From Astragalus membranaceus (Eukaryota; Streptophyta; Magnoliopsida; Fabales; Fabaceae), in NCBI GenBank assembly GCA_039519185.1, contig CM076846.1:68536614-68600613 (forward strand): 64,000 bases of DNA. The letters run 5' to 3'. The notes below the pieces were generated by a model, which worked only from the letters and a program-made list of their open reading frames with translations, made no database searches and was not told the DNA's origin. This document shows, in pieces, positions 54,040 to 64,000 of the stretch (position 1 is the stretch's first letter; every line of letters starts with the position of its first letter). Made by a program: the position numbers and the translations under genes.

Positions 54040-54880
54040 CATTACAACTTTTATTTTCAAAACTCATCTCTCCATCGGCCACAAAAAATTGAAGTTGAAA
54101 CTATTTCTCCCCCTCCCCCATTTTCGAAGTTGCATGTCAATGAATGGGGCTTTAGGAACTGAAGTTTAACTTGCATGTGCGATTGGGAGCTTGCTACTAG
54201 TAATCCTCCACCCACATTTCGATTTTGAGAGCTTAGGGAGAGGGTCTGAAGCAGGGATTCAAGGTTGGGAATTTGGGGAAGCTTGTGGTGAAGTTGGGAC
54301 TTCGATTTTAGGTTGCTTGTGAGTTGAATTCAACATTTGAGGTGAGTTCTTCGCTTATGTTGTTTTCGTTTGATGTTTGTTTTGAGATTACTGCAATGCA
54401 TGTGATTTTCCGGAAAATTTTGATGTTTGGAACTTAATTTCTAAGTTGGAAAGTTTTAATGTTTGTATTGACCATGAATGTTGATTGTGAAGCATGATTT
54501 TGCTAAGTTTTATGTTTAATCATAAGGTTTTTAATGTAATTGGAGATTAGTGAGGTCTTGGGGCATGATTGGTACCATTGGGAGACCCAAAATCCATTAA
54601 AAACGTGAAGGAAAATCTCTTTCTGCACATGACACACGGTCTGTGCGTCCCAGCGCACGACCCGTGCGCCTGCTTCTGTCACTGGGCACATGGTTCAATT
54701 TTAACACACCCGGTCCGTGCGCACAAAGCGCATGACCCGTGCGCCCAAGCGCTTTCAATATTTTTAAAACTTATTTTTCTCCATTCTTTGGGTACCAATT
54801 GCATTCCAAGTTTCTCCCTAACTCAAGTAACATTATTTACCATAGGATTAGACCCTAGTATGATTCGTTTATGATATGTT
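54040..54880 (+). repeat. LTR-like fragment related to the LTR at 27421-29732
   Basis: It carries a GC-rich cluster (CACGGTCTGTGCGTC, GCGCACGACCCGTGCGCC, CCGGTCCGTGCGC) at 54640-54760, in plus orientation, like the cluster in the outer gypsy LTR. CTGCTTCTGTCACTGG near 54671 also has a counterpart there. No clean TG or CA boundaries were found. Confidence 0.4.
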
Positions 54881-55045
54881 TGATTGTCGGAAACCTCTTT
54901 TCATGAGATGAGTAAAACGAACTATCTAGTACCATGTTTTTGTAACTTCCATGATGCCATGAGTTGAATCTTTATCATGTGATAAAGTTAAGAAATTAAT
55001 TCAATGATAGTTTACGGTTTATAGATTGAGTTATACCGACATCAT
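54881..55045. other. Unassigned junction sequence
   Basis: AT-rich sequence between the LTR-like fragment and the CACTA transposase remnant. Nothing was recognised. Confidence 0.4.
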
Positions 55046-55051
55046 AAGCGA

Positions 55052-56098
55052 GTGAGAAAACCAACATATATCCAAGCATCGACGTCACCCTACTCTTGTT
55101 GGCCAATCATTGTTACCCCTTACAATCTTCCTCCTGAGATGTGCATGACTAAACCGTATATGTTTTTGACTTGTCGGATACCTAGTCCATCCAATCCAAA
55201 AGCTAACAATGATATCTTTTTGGAACCTCTGATTCATGATCTTAAGAGATTGGGGGGGGGGGGGGGTGGGGGGGTGTTTTGACATCTGATGCAACACGAA
55301 AGAATAATTTTATGATGAGAGCGGCATTGATGTGGACAATTAACGACTTTCCTGCTTATGGTATGTTGTCTGGATAGGGGACTCACAGTAAATTGGCATG
55401 CCCCCACTGCATGGAACACACAAAGGCGTTTACGCTAAAGTACGGGGGCAAGAGTTCTTGGTTTGACTCGCATCGTAGATTCTTACCGCAAGATCGTAAA
55501 TTTAGAAAGAACAAGAAGGCCTTCAAGAAAGGGGTAGTTGAAACAGATTGACCACCGCCTTTGTTGACATCAGGTGAAATCTGGAGAAGATTTATGGATT
55601 TGCCACAAGCCACGGTGGTAGGGGAGCTCATCCGGCTGGATGGTTATGGACGGGTGAACAATTGGACAAAAAAAGCATATTTTGGAATCTCCCATATTGG
55701 AAAGATAATCTGTTGAGGCACAATCTCGATGTTATGCACATCGAGAAGAATTTATTTGACAACATATTTGTCACTGTGATGAATGACAATAATAAGGCTA
55801 GATTGGATTCTACTCTTTACTGTAGCAAACATCGATCCGATTTGAATTTGGTGGAAATGCCTAATGGGAAGATGTTAAAACCCAAAGCCAAATACTGTCT
55901 ACCACCAGATGAAGTGAAAGATGTTTGTCGATGGTTGAAAGGATTGAGGATGCCAGATAGTTTTTCTTCTAACCTTGCAAGATGTGCCGATGTGAACACC
56001 GGGAAGATGTATGCGATGAAAATTCATGATTGTCATGTATTCATGGAGTGTTTGCTTCCAATTTCTTTTAATTCATTACCAAAGTGTGTTTTGGAACC
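55052..56098 (+). pseudogene. Transposase remnant of a second CACTA family
   Basis: It resembles the Transposase_21 core of CACTA transposases: SPYSCWPIIVTPYNLPPEMC, then a G-run frame break at 55252-55274. ALMWTINDFPAYGMLSG carries a catalytic-type D, ACPHCMEHTKAFT follows, and after another break there is FWNLPYWKDNLLRHNLDVMH with IEKN. DUF4218-like KIHDCHVFMECLLPISF is at the end. Stops interrupt GW (TAG near 55375) and TDxPPP (TGA near 55549). Its DNA and protein differ clearly from the CACTA gene at 6362, so it belongs to another family. The remnant is cut at 56098 by the Tekay-like LTR insertion. No CACTA ends are seen. Confidence 0.88.
55252..55274. repeat. Poly-G tract in the CACTA remnant
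   Basis: A 23-bp stretch of G interrupted by one T, placed where the transposase frame breaks. Confidence 0.9.
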
Positions 56099-56999
56099 TG
56101 TAACACCCTAAAATTATTTAATTAATTCATTTAATTAAGTAATTGGGGATTTAAATTAAATTATTTGATGTAATTTAATTAATTGAATTTATGTTAATAT
56201 GCGTAGGAAGTATTAGAAAGTGGAGGTGCCAAACCAAATGGACTTGGGCCTAAGTGAGAAGCCCAAGCCCGTTATTCTTGTCATATGCGAAGGGTTAGTT
56301 TAGTTGGGGTCTAGGGTTGGTGGCTAATTCGCGAAATCAGAAGAGAAAACAAGAAAGAAAGAAAAGAGCGTGAGATAGAGAGAGAGGAAGGAGGCGGCCA
56401 AGAGAAGAAGGAGGAGAGGAATTCGAAGAGCAAAGAAGAGGGGATCTCCGTTGTTGCTGTGGATCTGTAGGTGACTGCATCCTAGGCATCGATTTCTTCT
56501 TGAAAAGGTTAGGGGAGCTCTATCACTCTATCTAATACATTCTATGATAGGTCCTAGATCTAAGGTTCATGCTAGATTTCGTGATGTTCTTGATGATTCT
56601 TTTGCGTTTCTTGATGTTCTTGAATGTTGACTTCCATATATGTTAATTATAATGTGTTTTGCGAATTCGATTTTTTGTGTGGTGTGATCTATGAAGTTGT
56701 CTTATGGGTGGTGATATGCGCATATGTTGAGAAATATGATGTTCATCTATGCATTGATTCGTTGGAAGTGAATTCGCATAGGGGTTGTGAGTGTCTTGGG
56801 CGCCTAGGGCGCCATGATAGTGTTAGTGAGGTTGTTTTGTTTAATTTGAGTTTTGATAAATTGAGTTTGGTAATTTTGAATGAGAAAAGTGTGTTTTTGT
56901 GTTTGCTGGAAAATTGGAGTTTTTATGCTTTAGAATTGTTAAGAAAAACCAATTTTTGTGTTAAAAAGGGTTGAACAGAAATTCTGGGCGTTGTTGCAG

Positions 57000-57270
57000 T
57001 TTCCTGGGCGCTGAGTGCCTGTCCTGGGCGCTGGGCGCCTGTGTTGTGTTGTGCTGCGCGTGGGGGCGCGCCTGGGCGCTAGGCGCCCGTGTCTGTGTTG
57101 TGCGTGCGTTGTTGCGCGCCTGGGCGCTGAGCGCCTGTGGCGCTGGGTTGTGTTGCGTTGTTGCGCGCCTGGGCGCTGAGCGCCTGTGGCGCTGGGTTGT
57201 GTTGCGTTGTTGCGCGCCTGGGCGCTGGGCGCCAGTGCCCGTGTTGCCTGGTTGCCTGGGCGCCTAAGGC
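57000..57270. repeat. GC-rich palindromic repeats in the LTR
   Basis: Many copies of CTGGGCGCTGAGCGCC and GGGCGCTAGGCGCCC occur, plus a roughly 49-bp unit (CGCGCCTGGGCGCTGAGCGC onward) duplicated near 57115 and 57164. The same block recurs in the 3' LTR at about 62545-62815. Confidence 0.9.
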
Positions 57271-57545
57271 GCCTGTTCCCTGGATGTTGCCTGATTTTTC
57301 CAAAATTGTTTTTATCATAACTTTTGACTCAGACGTCCGTTTTGAACGATTCAAAAAGTGTCGTGAAGCTTTTTACGTTGTCCATCTATGGGTCTAATTT
57401 TTAAAATGAAAAATTGTTATTTTCTGATTGTTTGTGGGCGCCCAAGTGGCTGTCCCCGGTGATCGTCCCAGTGACATTGAAAAATGACGTGGAACTCTTT
57501 AAAAACCCCTTTTGGTGTTTAAACAACAGTTTTAACACGGTAGTG

Positions 57546-57730
57546 TCAAAATGACTGTTTTGCCCCTAGTGGCCAAAGTTAATGGTAATGATGTGTAAAT
57601 GACGAGGATGCCCTTGGTGGCTAGTCAAATGACTGTTTTGCCCCTAGTGGCCAAAGTTAATGATAATGATGTGTAAATGACGAGGATGCCCTTGGTGGTT
57701 AGTCAAATGACGTTTTTGCCCTCAGTGGCT
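57546..57730. repeat. 78-bp tandem repeat in the LTR, about 2.3 copies
   Basis: TCAAATGACTGTTTTGCCCC recurs at 57546 and 57625 and in shortened form at 57703. The 3' LTR has the same array near 63091. Confidence 0.9.
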
Positions 57731-58663
57731 AATGTTTGAGTTGAATGATGTTTATGTGTAAGTGACATTTGGGGCCTGAGTGGCTAAGTGATGTTAAGGC
57801 CTAAAAGGCTAAGTGACGTTATTTGCGTGTGAATTATGAAATGACAGGTGCTGTGCCTTTATTCGGCAAACCGGTAAGGGACGGGTCACATAGTTGACCA
57901 TGAATTGAGTAATTGTGTATTTGTGTATTGTGAGTGGTGCATGTCATAGTGTCTCATGCCCATATGCATAAACCCAGTGATGTTTTGAGGCCTGAGTGGC
58001 TAAGTGATGATAAGGCCTGAGTGGCTAAGCGACGTTTTGTGAAAAGGTACCTTCATGCATATGCCCGCGAGTGGGTTGCATTTCATAAATCGATATGACA
58101 TGGGATGAGTTATTGTAAATGATGTAAATGATGACTGTGATGTGGGTGTTTTGTGTATTGGATGCTGATTATTCTAGTGCGTAGCCCGTGATTAGTCCTT
58201 ATCATATTTTCTATTATATAGACTGAAATGATGCTCACCCTTTCCTGTTTGAATGTTACCCCCGTGTTGGTAACGTGCAGGTGATTCCCAGTGAAGGTCT
58301 TAGCTTCACTTTTCTTTCGAGTCGAGTCGTCATGCTCTGATACGTAGCACTCAGGGGGGAAACGAACTCGGCATTTATTAATGATTTTTGATTATTATGT
58401 CCATGTGGACTATTTGGTTATGTTTTACTATTTTCCGCTGCGTAGATGGTTGTGTTAAGTGGAGTTTATAAGCGACGTTAAATGAGGCTTGAGATTTTTA
58501 TGTTGAAGTGCCACGTGGATGAATGATCAATGAGTTAAACGGTTTTTGAAATTGATAAACGACGTTTTGTTTGAAGTATGTGTAACATTCCTTATGAACG
58601 AAATTTTCAAACTCTGATTTTTTTTATAAATAAAGTGGCGGGTAGAAAGGGGTGTTACATTAG

Positions 58664-58678
58664 TGGTATCAGAGCAGT
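58664..58678 (+). promoter_or_regulatory. Tekay-like primer binding site
   Basis: TGGTATCAGAGCAGT lies four bases after the LTR and is an initiator tRNA-Met-type site. Confidence 0.93.
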
Positions 58679-58770
58679 TCGGTCTGTCCGGCCGGTAGTT
58701 GAGTCGTCGTGTTGAGTAACATTGAGTTTGTTACTCGTTTCTGAATTCTGTTTTCTGTTGCAGTGCTAGA

Positions 58771-61629
58771 ATGGCCAGACGAGACGACGCTGCTCTTGCT
58801 GCTGCATTGCAAGCTATGGCTCAGGCGATGCAGGGTCAGCATAATGCTGGAGATAATGCTGGTTTTCGAAGTCTGACAACCTTCCAGAGGGAGAATCCGC
58901 CCACCTTTAAGGGCAAATATGATCCAGATGGTGCTATGGCTTGGCTGAAGGAGATCGAGAGGATTTTCAGGGTGATGAACTGTACTGTTGAGCAGAAGGT
59001 CCGCTTTGGTACCCATATGTTAGCCGAGGAGGTCGACGATCTGATGGATCAGTTAGTGAGTGCCCGTGTTTTCAGCAAAATTGATTTGAGGTCCGGATAT
59101 CATCAGATTAAAGTAAAAGATGAAGATGTTCAGAAGACGGCGTTCAGGACAAGGTATGGACATTATGAGTATTCAGTGATGCCGTTCGGTGTGACCAATG
59201 CTCCTGGTGTATTTATGGAATATATGAACCGTATTTTCCATGATTACCTAGATCGGTTTGTGGTGATCTTCATAGATGATATTCTAGTTTATTCTAAGTC
59301 AGATGAAGAGCATGCTGAGCACCTGAAGTTAGTGTTGGAAGTTTTAAAGGAGAAAAAGCTGTACGCTAAGTTATCGAAGTGTGAGTTCTGGCTGAAAGAG
59401 GTGAGTTTCCTTGGGCACGTGATTTCTGGTAATGGTATTGCGGTTGATCCGGCAAAAGTAGAAGCAGTGTTGGAGTGGGAGTCTCCGAAGTCCGTAACAG
59501 AGATTAGAAGCTTTTTGGGTTTGGCTGGGTACTACAGGAGGTTCATCGAGGGTTTTTCCAAGTTGGCCCTTCCATTGACTCAGTTGACTTGCAAGGGTAA
59601 AGTTTTTGTTTGGGATGCTCGGTGCGAGGAAAGTTTTATGGAACTGAAAAAGAGATTGACGACGTCGCCTGTTTTGACGTTGCCTAATCCAGAGGAACCG
59701 TTCGTTGTGTATTGTGACGCTTCGAAGATGGGTCTCGGTGGTGTGTTGATGCAGGATGGGAAAGTCGTTGCGTATGCGTCGAGGCAATTGCGGATTCATG
59801 AGAAAAATTACCCTACGCATGATTTGGAATTGGCTGCTGTGGTATTTGTGCTCAAGATTTGGAGGCACTACCTTTATGGTTCGAGGTTCGAAGTGTTCAG
59901 TGATCATAAGAGTCTAAAGTATCTGTTCGATCAGAAAGAGTTGAATATGAGACAGCGTCGGTGGTTGGAGCTCTTGAAGGATTATGACTTTGGTTTGAAT
60001 TATCATCCCGGCAAGGCTAATGTCGTGGCTGATGCTTTAAGCAGAAAGTCTTTGCATGTGTCGGCTATGATGGTGAAAGAATTAGAGTTAATTGAAGAAT
60101 TCAGGGATTTGAGTTTGGTTTGTAAGATGACACCTCGCAGTGTCAAGCTGGGAATGTTAAAGATCGACAATGATTTCCTGGGCAGCATCAGAGAAGCTCA
60201 GAAGACAGATGTCAAGCTGGTGGATTTAATTAATGGGATCGGTAAATCTGAAGATGAAGATTTCAAATTAGATTCCAGTGGTGTGTTGAGGTTCCGGGGT
60301 AGGATCTGTGTTCCAGACGATGAAGAGATGAGAAAGGCAATTTTAGAGGAAGGTCATCGTAGCAAGTTGAGTATCCATCCTGGAGCGACGAAAATGTATC
60401 AAGATCTGAAAAAGATGTTCTGGTGGTATGGTATGAAGAGAGATGTGGCTCAGTTTGTGTATGCCTGTTTGACCTGTCAAAAGTCGAAGGTCGAGCACCA
60501 GAAGCCAGCAGGGTTAATGCAGCCGTTGGAAGTCCCAGAGTGGAAATGGGATAGCATAGCGATGGATTTTGTGACAGGGTTACCGAATACAGTTAAGGGT
60601 CATGACGCTATTTGGGTGATCATTGATAGGTTAACGAAGTCTGCGCATTTTATTCCTATTAATATCACTTATCCGGTGTCGAGATTGGCAGAGGTATATG
60701 TCAAAGAAATTGTGAGGCTGCACGGTGTTCCGAAGAGTATTGTGTCAGATAGGGATCCGAGGTTCACTTCCGAGTTTTGGAAGAGTTTGCAGAAAGAATT
60801 GGGTTCTAAGATAAAAATGAGTTCGGCGTATCATCCCCAGACCGACGGTCAGTCAGAGAGGACAATTCAGTCGTTAGAGGATTTGTTGAGGGCTTGTGTA
60901 TTGGAACAGCGGGGTTCATGGGATTCCTACCTTGCGTTGATTGAGTTTACCTATAACAACAGTCACCATTCCAGTATCGGGATGGCACCGTTCGAAGCAT
61001 TGTATGGTCGAAAGTGTAGGACACCGTTATGTTGGTATGAGTCGGGAGAGAGTGTAGTTTTGGGACCGGAGATTGTCCGGGAGACTACAGAGAAGATCAA
61101 GATGATCCGTGAGAAGATGAAGGCTTCGCAGAGTCGTCAGAAGAGTTATCATGACAAGCGGAGGAAGGATTTAGAGTTCCAGGAGGGTGAGCATGTGTTC
61201 TTGAGGGTTTCTCCTATTACCGGTGTTGGTCGAGCGTTGAAATCGAAGAAGCTCACTCCTCGATTTGTTGGTCCTTATCAGATTTCTGAAAGAATCGGAA
61301 ATGTGGCTTATAGAGTGGCTTTACCGCCAAACCTTTCGAACTTGCATGACGTGTTTCACGTGTCACAACTTCGGAAGTATGTTTCGGATCCATCTCATGT
61401 GATCCATATGGACGAGGTAGAGGTGCGGGATAATCTCACTGTGGAGACGATGCTCGTACGGATTGAGGATCATGAAGTGAAGGCGCTTAGAGGCAAAGAG
61501 ATTGCATTAGTGAAAGTGGTCTGGCTAGGAGCTGCCGGCGAGAGTATGACTTGGGAGCTAGAGAGCAAGATGCGAGAATCCTACCCAGAGTTGTTTGATC
61601 AGGTAAATTTCGAGGACGAAATATTCTAA
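58771..61629 (+). CDS. Gag-RT fusion polyprotein: short Gag, RT, RNase H, integrase, chromodomain-like end
   Basis: This is an intact 952-residue ORF from the ATG at 58771 (MARRDDAALA). Residues 1 to about 88 are the start of a Gag (NPPTFKGKYDPDGAMAWLKE). The frame then passes directly into RT at DDLMDQLVSARVFSKIDL, so the Gag core, zinc knuckle, protease and RT N-terminus (including LCVDYRQLN-type residues) are missing. RT active site FIDDIL is near residue 170. RNase H has FVVYCDASKMGLGG (about 312) and NYPTHDLELAA. Integrase has a zinc region ending CLTCQKSK, with catalytic residues in MDFVTGLP (about 599), SDRDPRF (about 660) and QSERTIQS (about 695). The C-terminal 100 residues resemble a chromodomain region. 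It cannot be autonomous. Confidence 0.93.
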   Translation: MARRDDAALAAALQAMAQAMQGQHNAGDNAGFRSLTTFQRENPPTFKGKYDPDGAMAWLKEIERIFRVMNCTVEQKVRFGTHMLAEEVDDLMDQLVSARVFSKIDLRSGYHQIKVKDEDVQKTAFRTRYGHYEYSVMPFGVTNAPGVFMEYMNRIFHDYLDRFVVIFIDDILVYSKSDEEHAEHLKLVLEVLKEKKLYAKLSKCEFWLKEVSFLGHVISGNGIAVDPAKVEAVLEWESPKSVTEIRSFLGLAGYYRRFIEGFSKLALPLTQLTCKGKVFVWDARCEESFMELKKRLTTSPVLTLPNPEEPFVVYCDASKMGLGGVLMQDGKVVAYASRQLRIHEKNYPTHDLELAAVVFVLKIWRHYLYGSRFEVFSDHKSLKYLFDQKELNMRQRRWLELLKDYDFGLNYHPGKANVVADALSRKSLHVSAMMVKELELIEEFRDLSLVCKMTPRSVKLGMLKIDNDFLGSIREAQKTDVKLVDLINGIGKSEDEDFKLDSSGVLRFRGRICVPDDEEMRKAILEEGHRSKLSIHPGATKMYQDLKKMFWWYGMKRDVAQFVYACLTCQKSKVEHQKPAGLMQPLEVPEWKWDSIAMDFVTGLPNTVKGHDAIWVIIDRLTKSAHFIPINITYPVSRLAEVYVKEIVRLHGVPKSIVSDRDPRFTSEFWKSLQKELGSKIKMSSAYHPQTDGQSERTIQSLEDLLRACVLEQRGSWDSYLALIEFTYNNSHHSSIGMAPFEALYGRKCRTPLCWYESGESVVLGPEIVRETTEKIKMIREKMKASQSRQKSYHDKRRKDLEFQEGEHVFLRVSPITGVGRALKSKKLTPRFVGPYQISERIGNVAYRVALPPNLSNLHDVFHVSQLRKYVSDPSHVIHMDEVEVRDNLTVETMLVRIEDHEVKALRGKEIALVKVVWLGAAGESMTWELESKMRESYPELFDQVNFEDEIF

Positions 61630-61641
61630 GTGGGGGAGAGT
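61628..61641 (+). promoter_or_regulatory. Tekay-like polypurine tract
   Basis: AAGTGGGGGAGAGT abuts the 3' LTR start at 61642 and follows the ORF stop directly. Confidence 0.88.
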
Positions 61642-64000
61642 TGTAACACCCTAAAATTATTTAATTAATTCATTTAATTAAGTAATTGGGGATTTAAATT
61701 AAATTATTTGATGTAATTTAATTAATTGAATTTATGTTAATATGCGTAGGAAGTATTAGAAAGTGGAGGTGCCAAACCAAATGGACTTGGGCCTAAGTGA
61801 GAAGCCCAAGCCCGTTATTCTTGTCATATGCGAAGGGTTAGTTTAGTTGGGGTCTAGGGTTGGTGGCTAATTCGCGAAATCAGAAGAGAAAACAAGAAAG
61901 AAAGAAAAGAGCGTGAGATAGAGAGAGAGAGGAAGGAGGCGGCCAAGAGAAGAAGGAGGAGAGGAATTCGAAGAGCAAAGAAGAGGGGATCTCCGTTGTT
62001 GCTGTGGATCTGTAGGTGACTGCCTCCTAGGCATCGATTTCTTCTTGAAAAGGTTAGGGGAGCTCTATCACTCTATCTAATACATTCTATGATAGGTCCT
62101 AGATCTAAGGTTCATGCTAGATTTTGTGATGTTCTTGATGATTCTTTTGCGTTTCTTGATGTTCTTGAATGTTGACTTCCATATATGTTAATTATAATGT
62201 GTTTTGCGAATTCGATTTTTTGTGTGGTGTGATCTATGAAGTTGTCTTATGGGTGGTGATATGCGCATATGTTGAGAAATATGATGTTCATCTATGCATT
62301 GATTCGTTGGAAGTGAATTCGCATAGGGGTTGTGAGTGTCTTGGGCGCCTAGGGCACCATGATAGTGTTAGTGAGGTTGTTTTGTTTAATTTGAGTTTTG
62401 ATAAATTGAGTTTGGTAATTTTGAATGAGAAAAGTGTGTTTTTGTGTTTGCTGGAAAATTGGAGTTTTTATGCTTTAGAATTGTTAAGAAAAACCAATTT
62501 TTGTGTTAAAAAGGGTTGAACAGAAATTCTGGGCGTTGTTGCAGTTTCCTGGGCGCTGAGTGCCTGTCCTGGGCGCTGGGCGCCTGTGTTGTGTTGTGCT
62601 GCGCGTGGGGGCGCGCCTGGGCGCTAGGCGCCCGTGTCTGTGTTGTGCGTGCGTTGTTGCGCGCCTGGGCGCTGAGCGCCTGTGGCGCTGGGTTGTGTTG
62701 CGTTGTTGCGCGCCTGGGCGCTGAGCGCCTGTGGCGCTGGGTTGTGTTGCGTTGTTGCGCGCCTGGGCGCTGGGCGCCAGTGCCCGTGTTGCCTGGTTGC
62801 CTGGGCGCCTAAGGCGCCTGTTCCCTGGATGTTGCCTGATTTTTCCAAAATTGTTTTTATCATAACTTTTGACTCAGACGTCCGTTTTGAACGATTCAAA
62901 AAGTGTCGTGAAGCTTTTTACGTTGTCCATCTATGGGTCTAATTTTTAAAATGAAAAATTGTTATTTTCTGATTGTTTGTGGGCGCCCAAGTGGCTGTCC
63001 CCGGTGATCGTCCCAGTGACATTGAAAAATGACGTGGAACTCTTTAAAAACCCCTTTTGGTGTTTAAACAACAGTTTTAACACGGTAGTGTCAAAATGAC
63101 TGTTTTGCCCCTAGTGGCCAAAGTTAATGGTAATGATGTGTAAATGACGAGGATGCCCTTGGTGGCTAGTCAAATGACTGTTTTGCCCCTAGTGGCCAAA
63201 GTTAATGATAATGATGTGTAAATGACGAGGATGCCCTTGGTGGTTAGTCAAATGACGTTTTTGCCCTCAGTGGCTAATGTTTGAGTTGAATGATGTTTAT
63301 GTGTAAGTGACATTTGGGGCCTGAGTGGCTAAGTGATGTTAAGGCCTAAAAGGCTAAGTGACGTTATTTGCGTGTGAATTATGAAATGACAGGTGCTGTG
63401 CCTTTATTCGGCAAACCGGTAAGGGACGGGTCACATAGTTGACCATGAATTGAGTAATTGTGTATTTGTGTATTGTGAGTGGTGCATGTCATAGTGTCTC
63501 ATGCCCATATGCATAAACCCAGTGATGTTTTGAGGCCTGAGTGGCTAAGTGATGATAAGGCCTGAGTGGCTAAGCGACGTTTTGTGAAAAGGTACCTTCA
63601 TGCATATGCCCGCGAGTGGGTTGCATTTCATAAATCGATATGACATGGGATGAGTTATTGTAAATGATGTAAATGATGACTGTGATGTGGGTGTTTTGTG
63701 TATTGGATGCTGATTATTCTAGTGCGTAGCCCGTGATTAGTCCTTATCATATTTTCTATTATATAGACTGAAATGATGCTCACCCTTTCCTGTTTGAATG
63801 TTACCCCCGTGTTGGTAACGTGCAGGTGATTCCCAGTGAAGGTTTTAGCTTCACTTTTCTTTCGAGTCGAGTCGTCATGCTCTGATACGTAGCACTCAGG
63901 GGGGAAACGAACTCGGCATTTATTAATGATTTTTGATTATTATGTCCATGTGGACTATTTGGTTATGTTTTACTATTTTCCGCTGCGTAGATGGTTGTGT
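61642..64000 (+). repeat. Tekay-like 3' LTR, cut by the window end
   Basis: It starts TGTAACACCCTAAAATT and matches the 5' LTR with four noted substitutions and a GA insertion near 61930. About 200 bp of it lies outside the window. Confidence 0.95.

Larger units (their letters stand above)
56099..58659 (+). repeat. Tekay-like 5' LTR (2561 bp)
   Basis: TGTAACACCCTAAAATT to GGGTGTTACA. It contains a GC-rich repeated section (57000-57270) and a 78-bp tandem repeat (57546-57730). Confidence 0.95.
56099..64000 (+). mobile_element. Young Tekay/Del-like Ty3/gypsy element, internally deleted, 3' end off window
   Basis: It has a 2561-bp 5' LTR, primer site, one 952-codon ORF, polypurine tract, and a 3' LTR that runs past base 64000. 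The left target half is GAACC (56094-56098). The chromodomain-like C-terminus after integrase and RT type fit the Tekay/Del chromovirus group. Across about 2360 bp of comparable LTR I found four substitutions and one 2-bp (GA) difference, so the insertion is recent. Confidence 0.94.

Noticed and set aside
56624..57397. Open frames in the Tekay-like LTR (also at 62169-62942)
   Set aside because: They lie in LTR sequence, are duplicated with it, and the Ala/Trp/Cys-rich one is only the GC-rich repeat block.
58771..59060. Considered reading the short Gag as a separate functional gene
   Set aside because: The frame runs straight into RT with no stop and lacks the capsid core and zinc knuckle, so it is a deletion fusion.
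1..64000. Possible CRISPR array, phage, integron or bacterial defence system
   Set aside because: All repeats are transposon-internal tandem arrays, and gene structures (introns, LTRs, plant families) are eukaryotic.

Overview
This window is plant nuclear DNA, most likely from a legume with a large, repeat-rich genome. The evidence is a Kunitz-type protease inhibitor gene, an Ogre-type retrotransposon with the tRNA-Arg-like primer site known from legume Ogre elements, and typical plant CACTA, Ty1/copia, Ty3/gypsy and LINE families. I see no bacterial, organellar or viral genes, no tRNA or rRNA genes and no CRISPR. The species cannot be fixed from sequence alone. About 85-90% of the window is transposon-derived, and I recognise only one ordinary host gene.

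Region 1-29732 is a three-level nest. The outer layer is a decayed Ty3/gypsy chromovirus-like element on the minus strand: gag and pol remains at 1-3273, primer site at 27404-27418, 5' LTR at 27421-29732. A CACTA DNA transposon (3327-27333, ATA target duplication) sits in its leader. Inside the second intron of the CACTA transposase gene sits an Ogre/Tat retrotransposon (9083-23344, minus strand, AGTAC target duplication). Its two 3542-bp LTRs look identical. Insertion order is therefore gypsy, then CACTA, then Ogre. The CACTA element carries both expected genes: a DDE transposase with one premature stop, and an intact seven-exon Ptta/En/Spm-type gene.

Region 29733-41248 holds AT-rich sequence with a scrap of CACTA coding sequence, an LTR-like fragment, and a small inverted-repeat element. 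That small element is split by a nearly intact non-autonomous Tat-like retrotransposon (33082-40008). This retrotransposon has 315-bp LTRs, an intact gag-protease ORF, a 46-bp tandem array where pol should be, and an antisense gene with an intron and its own TATA box.

Region 41249-51582 contains a decayed Ty1/copia element (41254-46095) whose LTRs start with TA instead of TG, then intergenic sequence with microsatellites and two small inverted-repeat elements. The Kunitz inhibitor gene (49383-50000, minus strand) follows.

Region 51583-64000 has a 5'-truncated LINE, an LTR-like fragment, a broken transposase from a second CACTA family, and a very young Ty3/gypsy Tekay/Del-like element. That element starts at 56099 and its 3' LTR runs off the window. 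Its single 952-codon ORF fuses the start of Gag directly to the middle of reverse transcriptase, so capsid, nucleocapsid and protease are missing although the frame is open.

How the parts relate: the CACTA transposase and its partner would act on the terminal and subterminal repeats of the same element. The Tat-like and Tekay-like copies lack essential enzymes or structural domains and could only have moved with proteins supplied by other copies. All dating and identity statements are by-eye comparisons.
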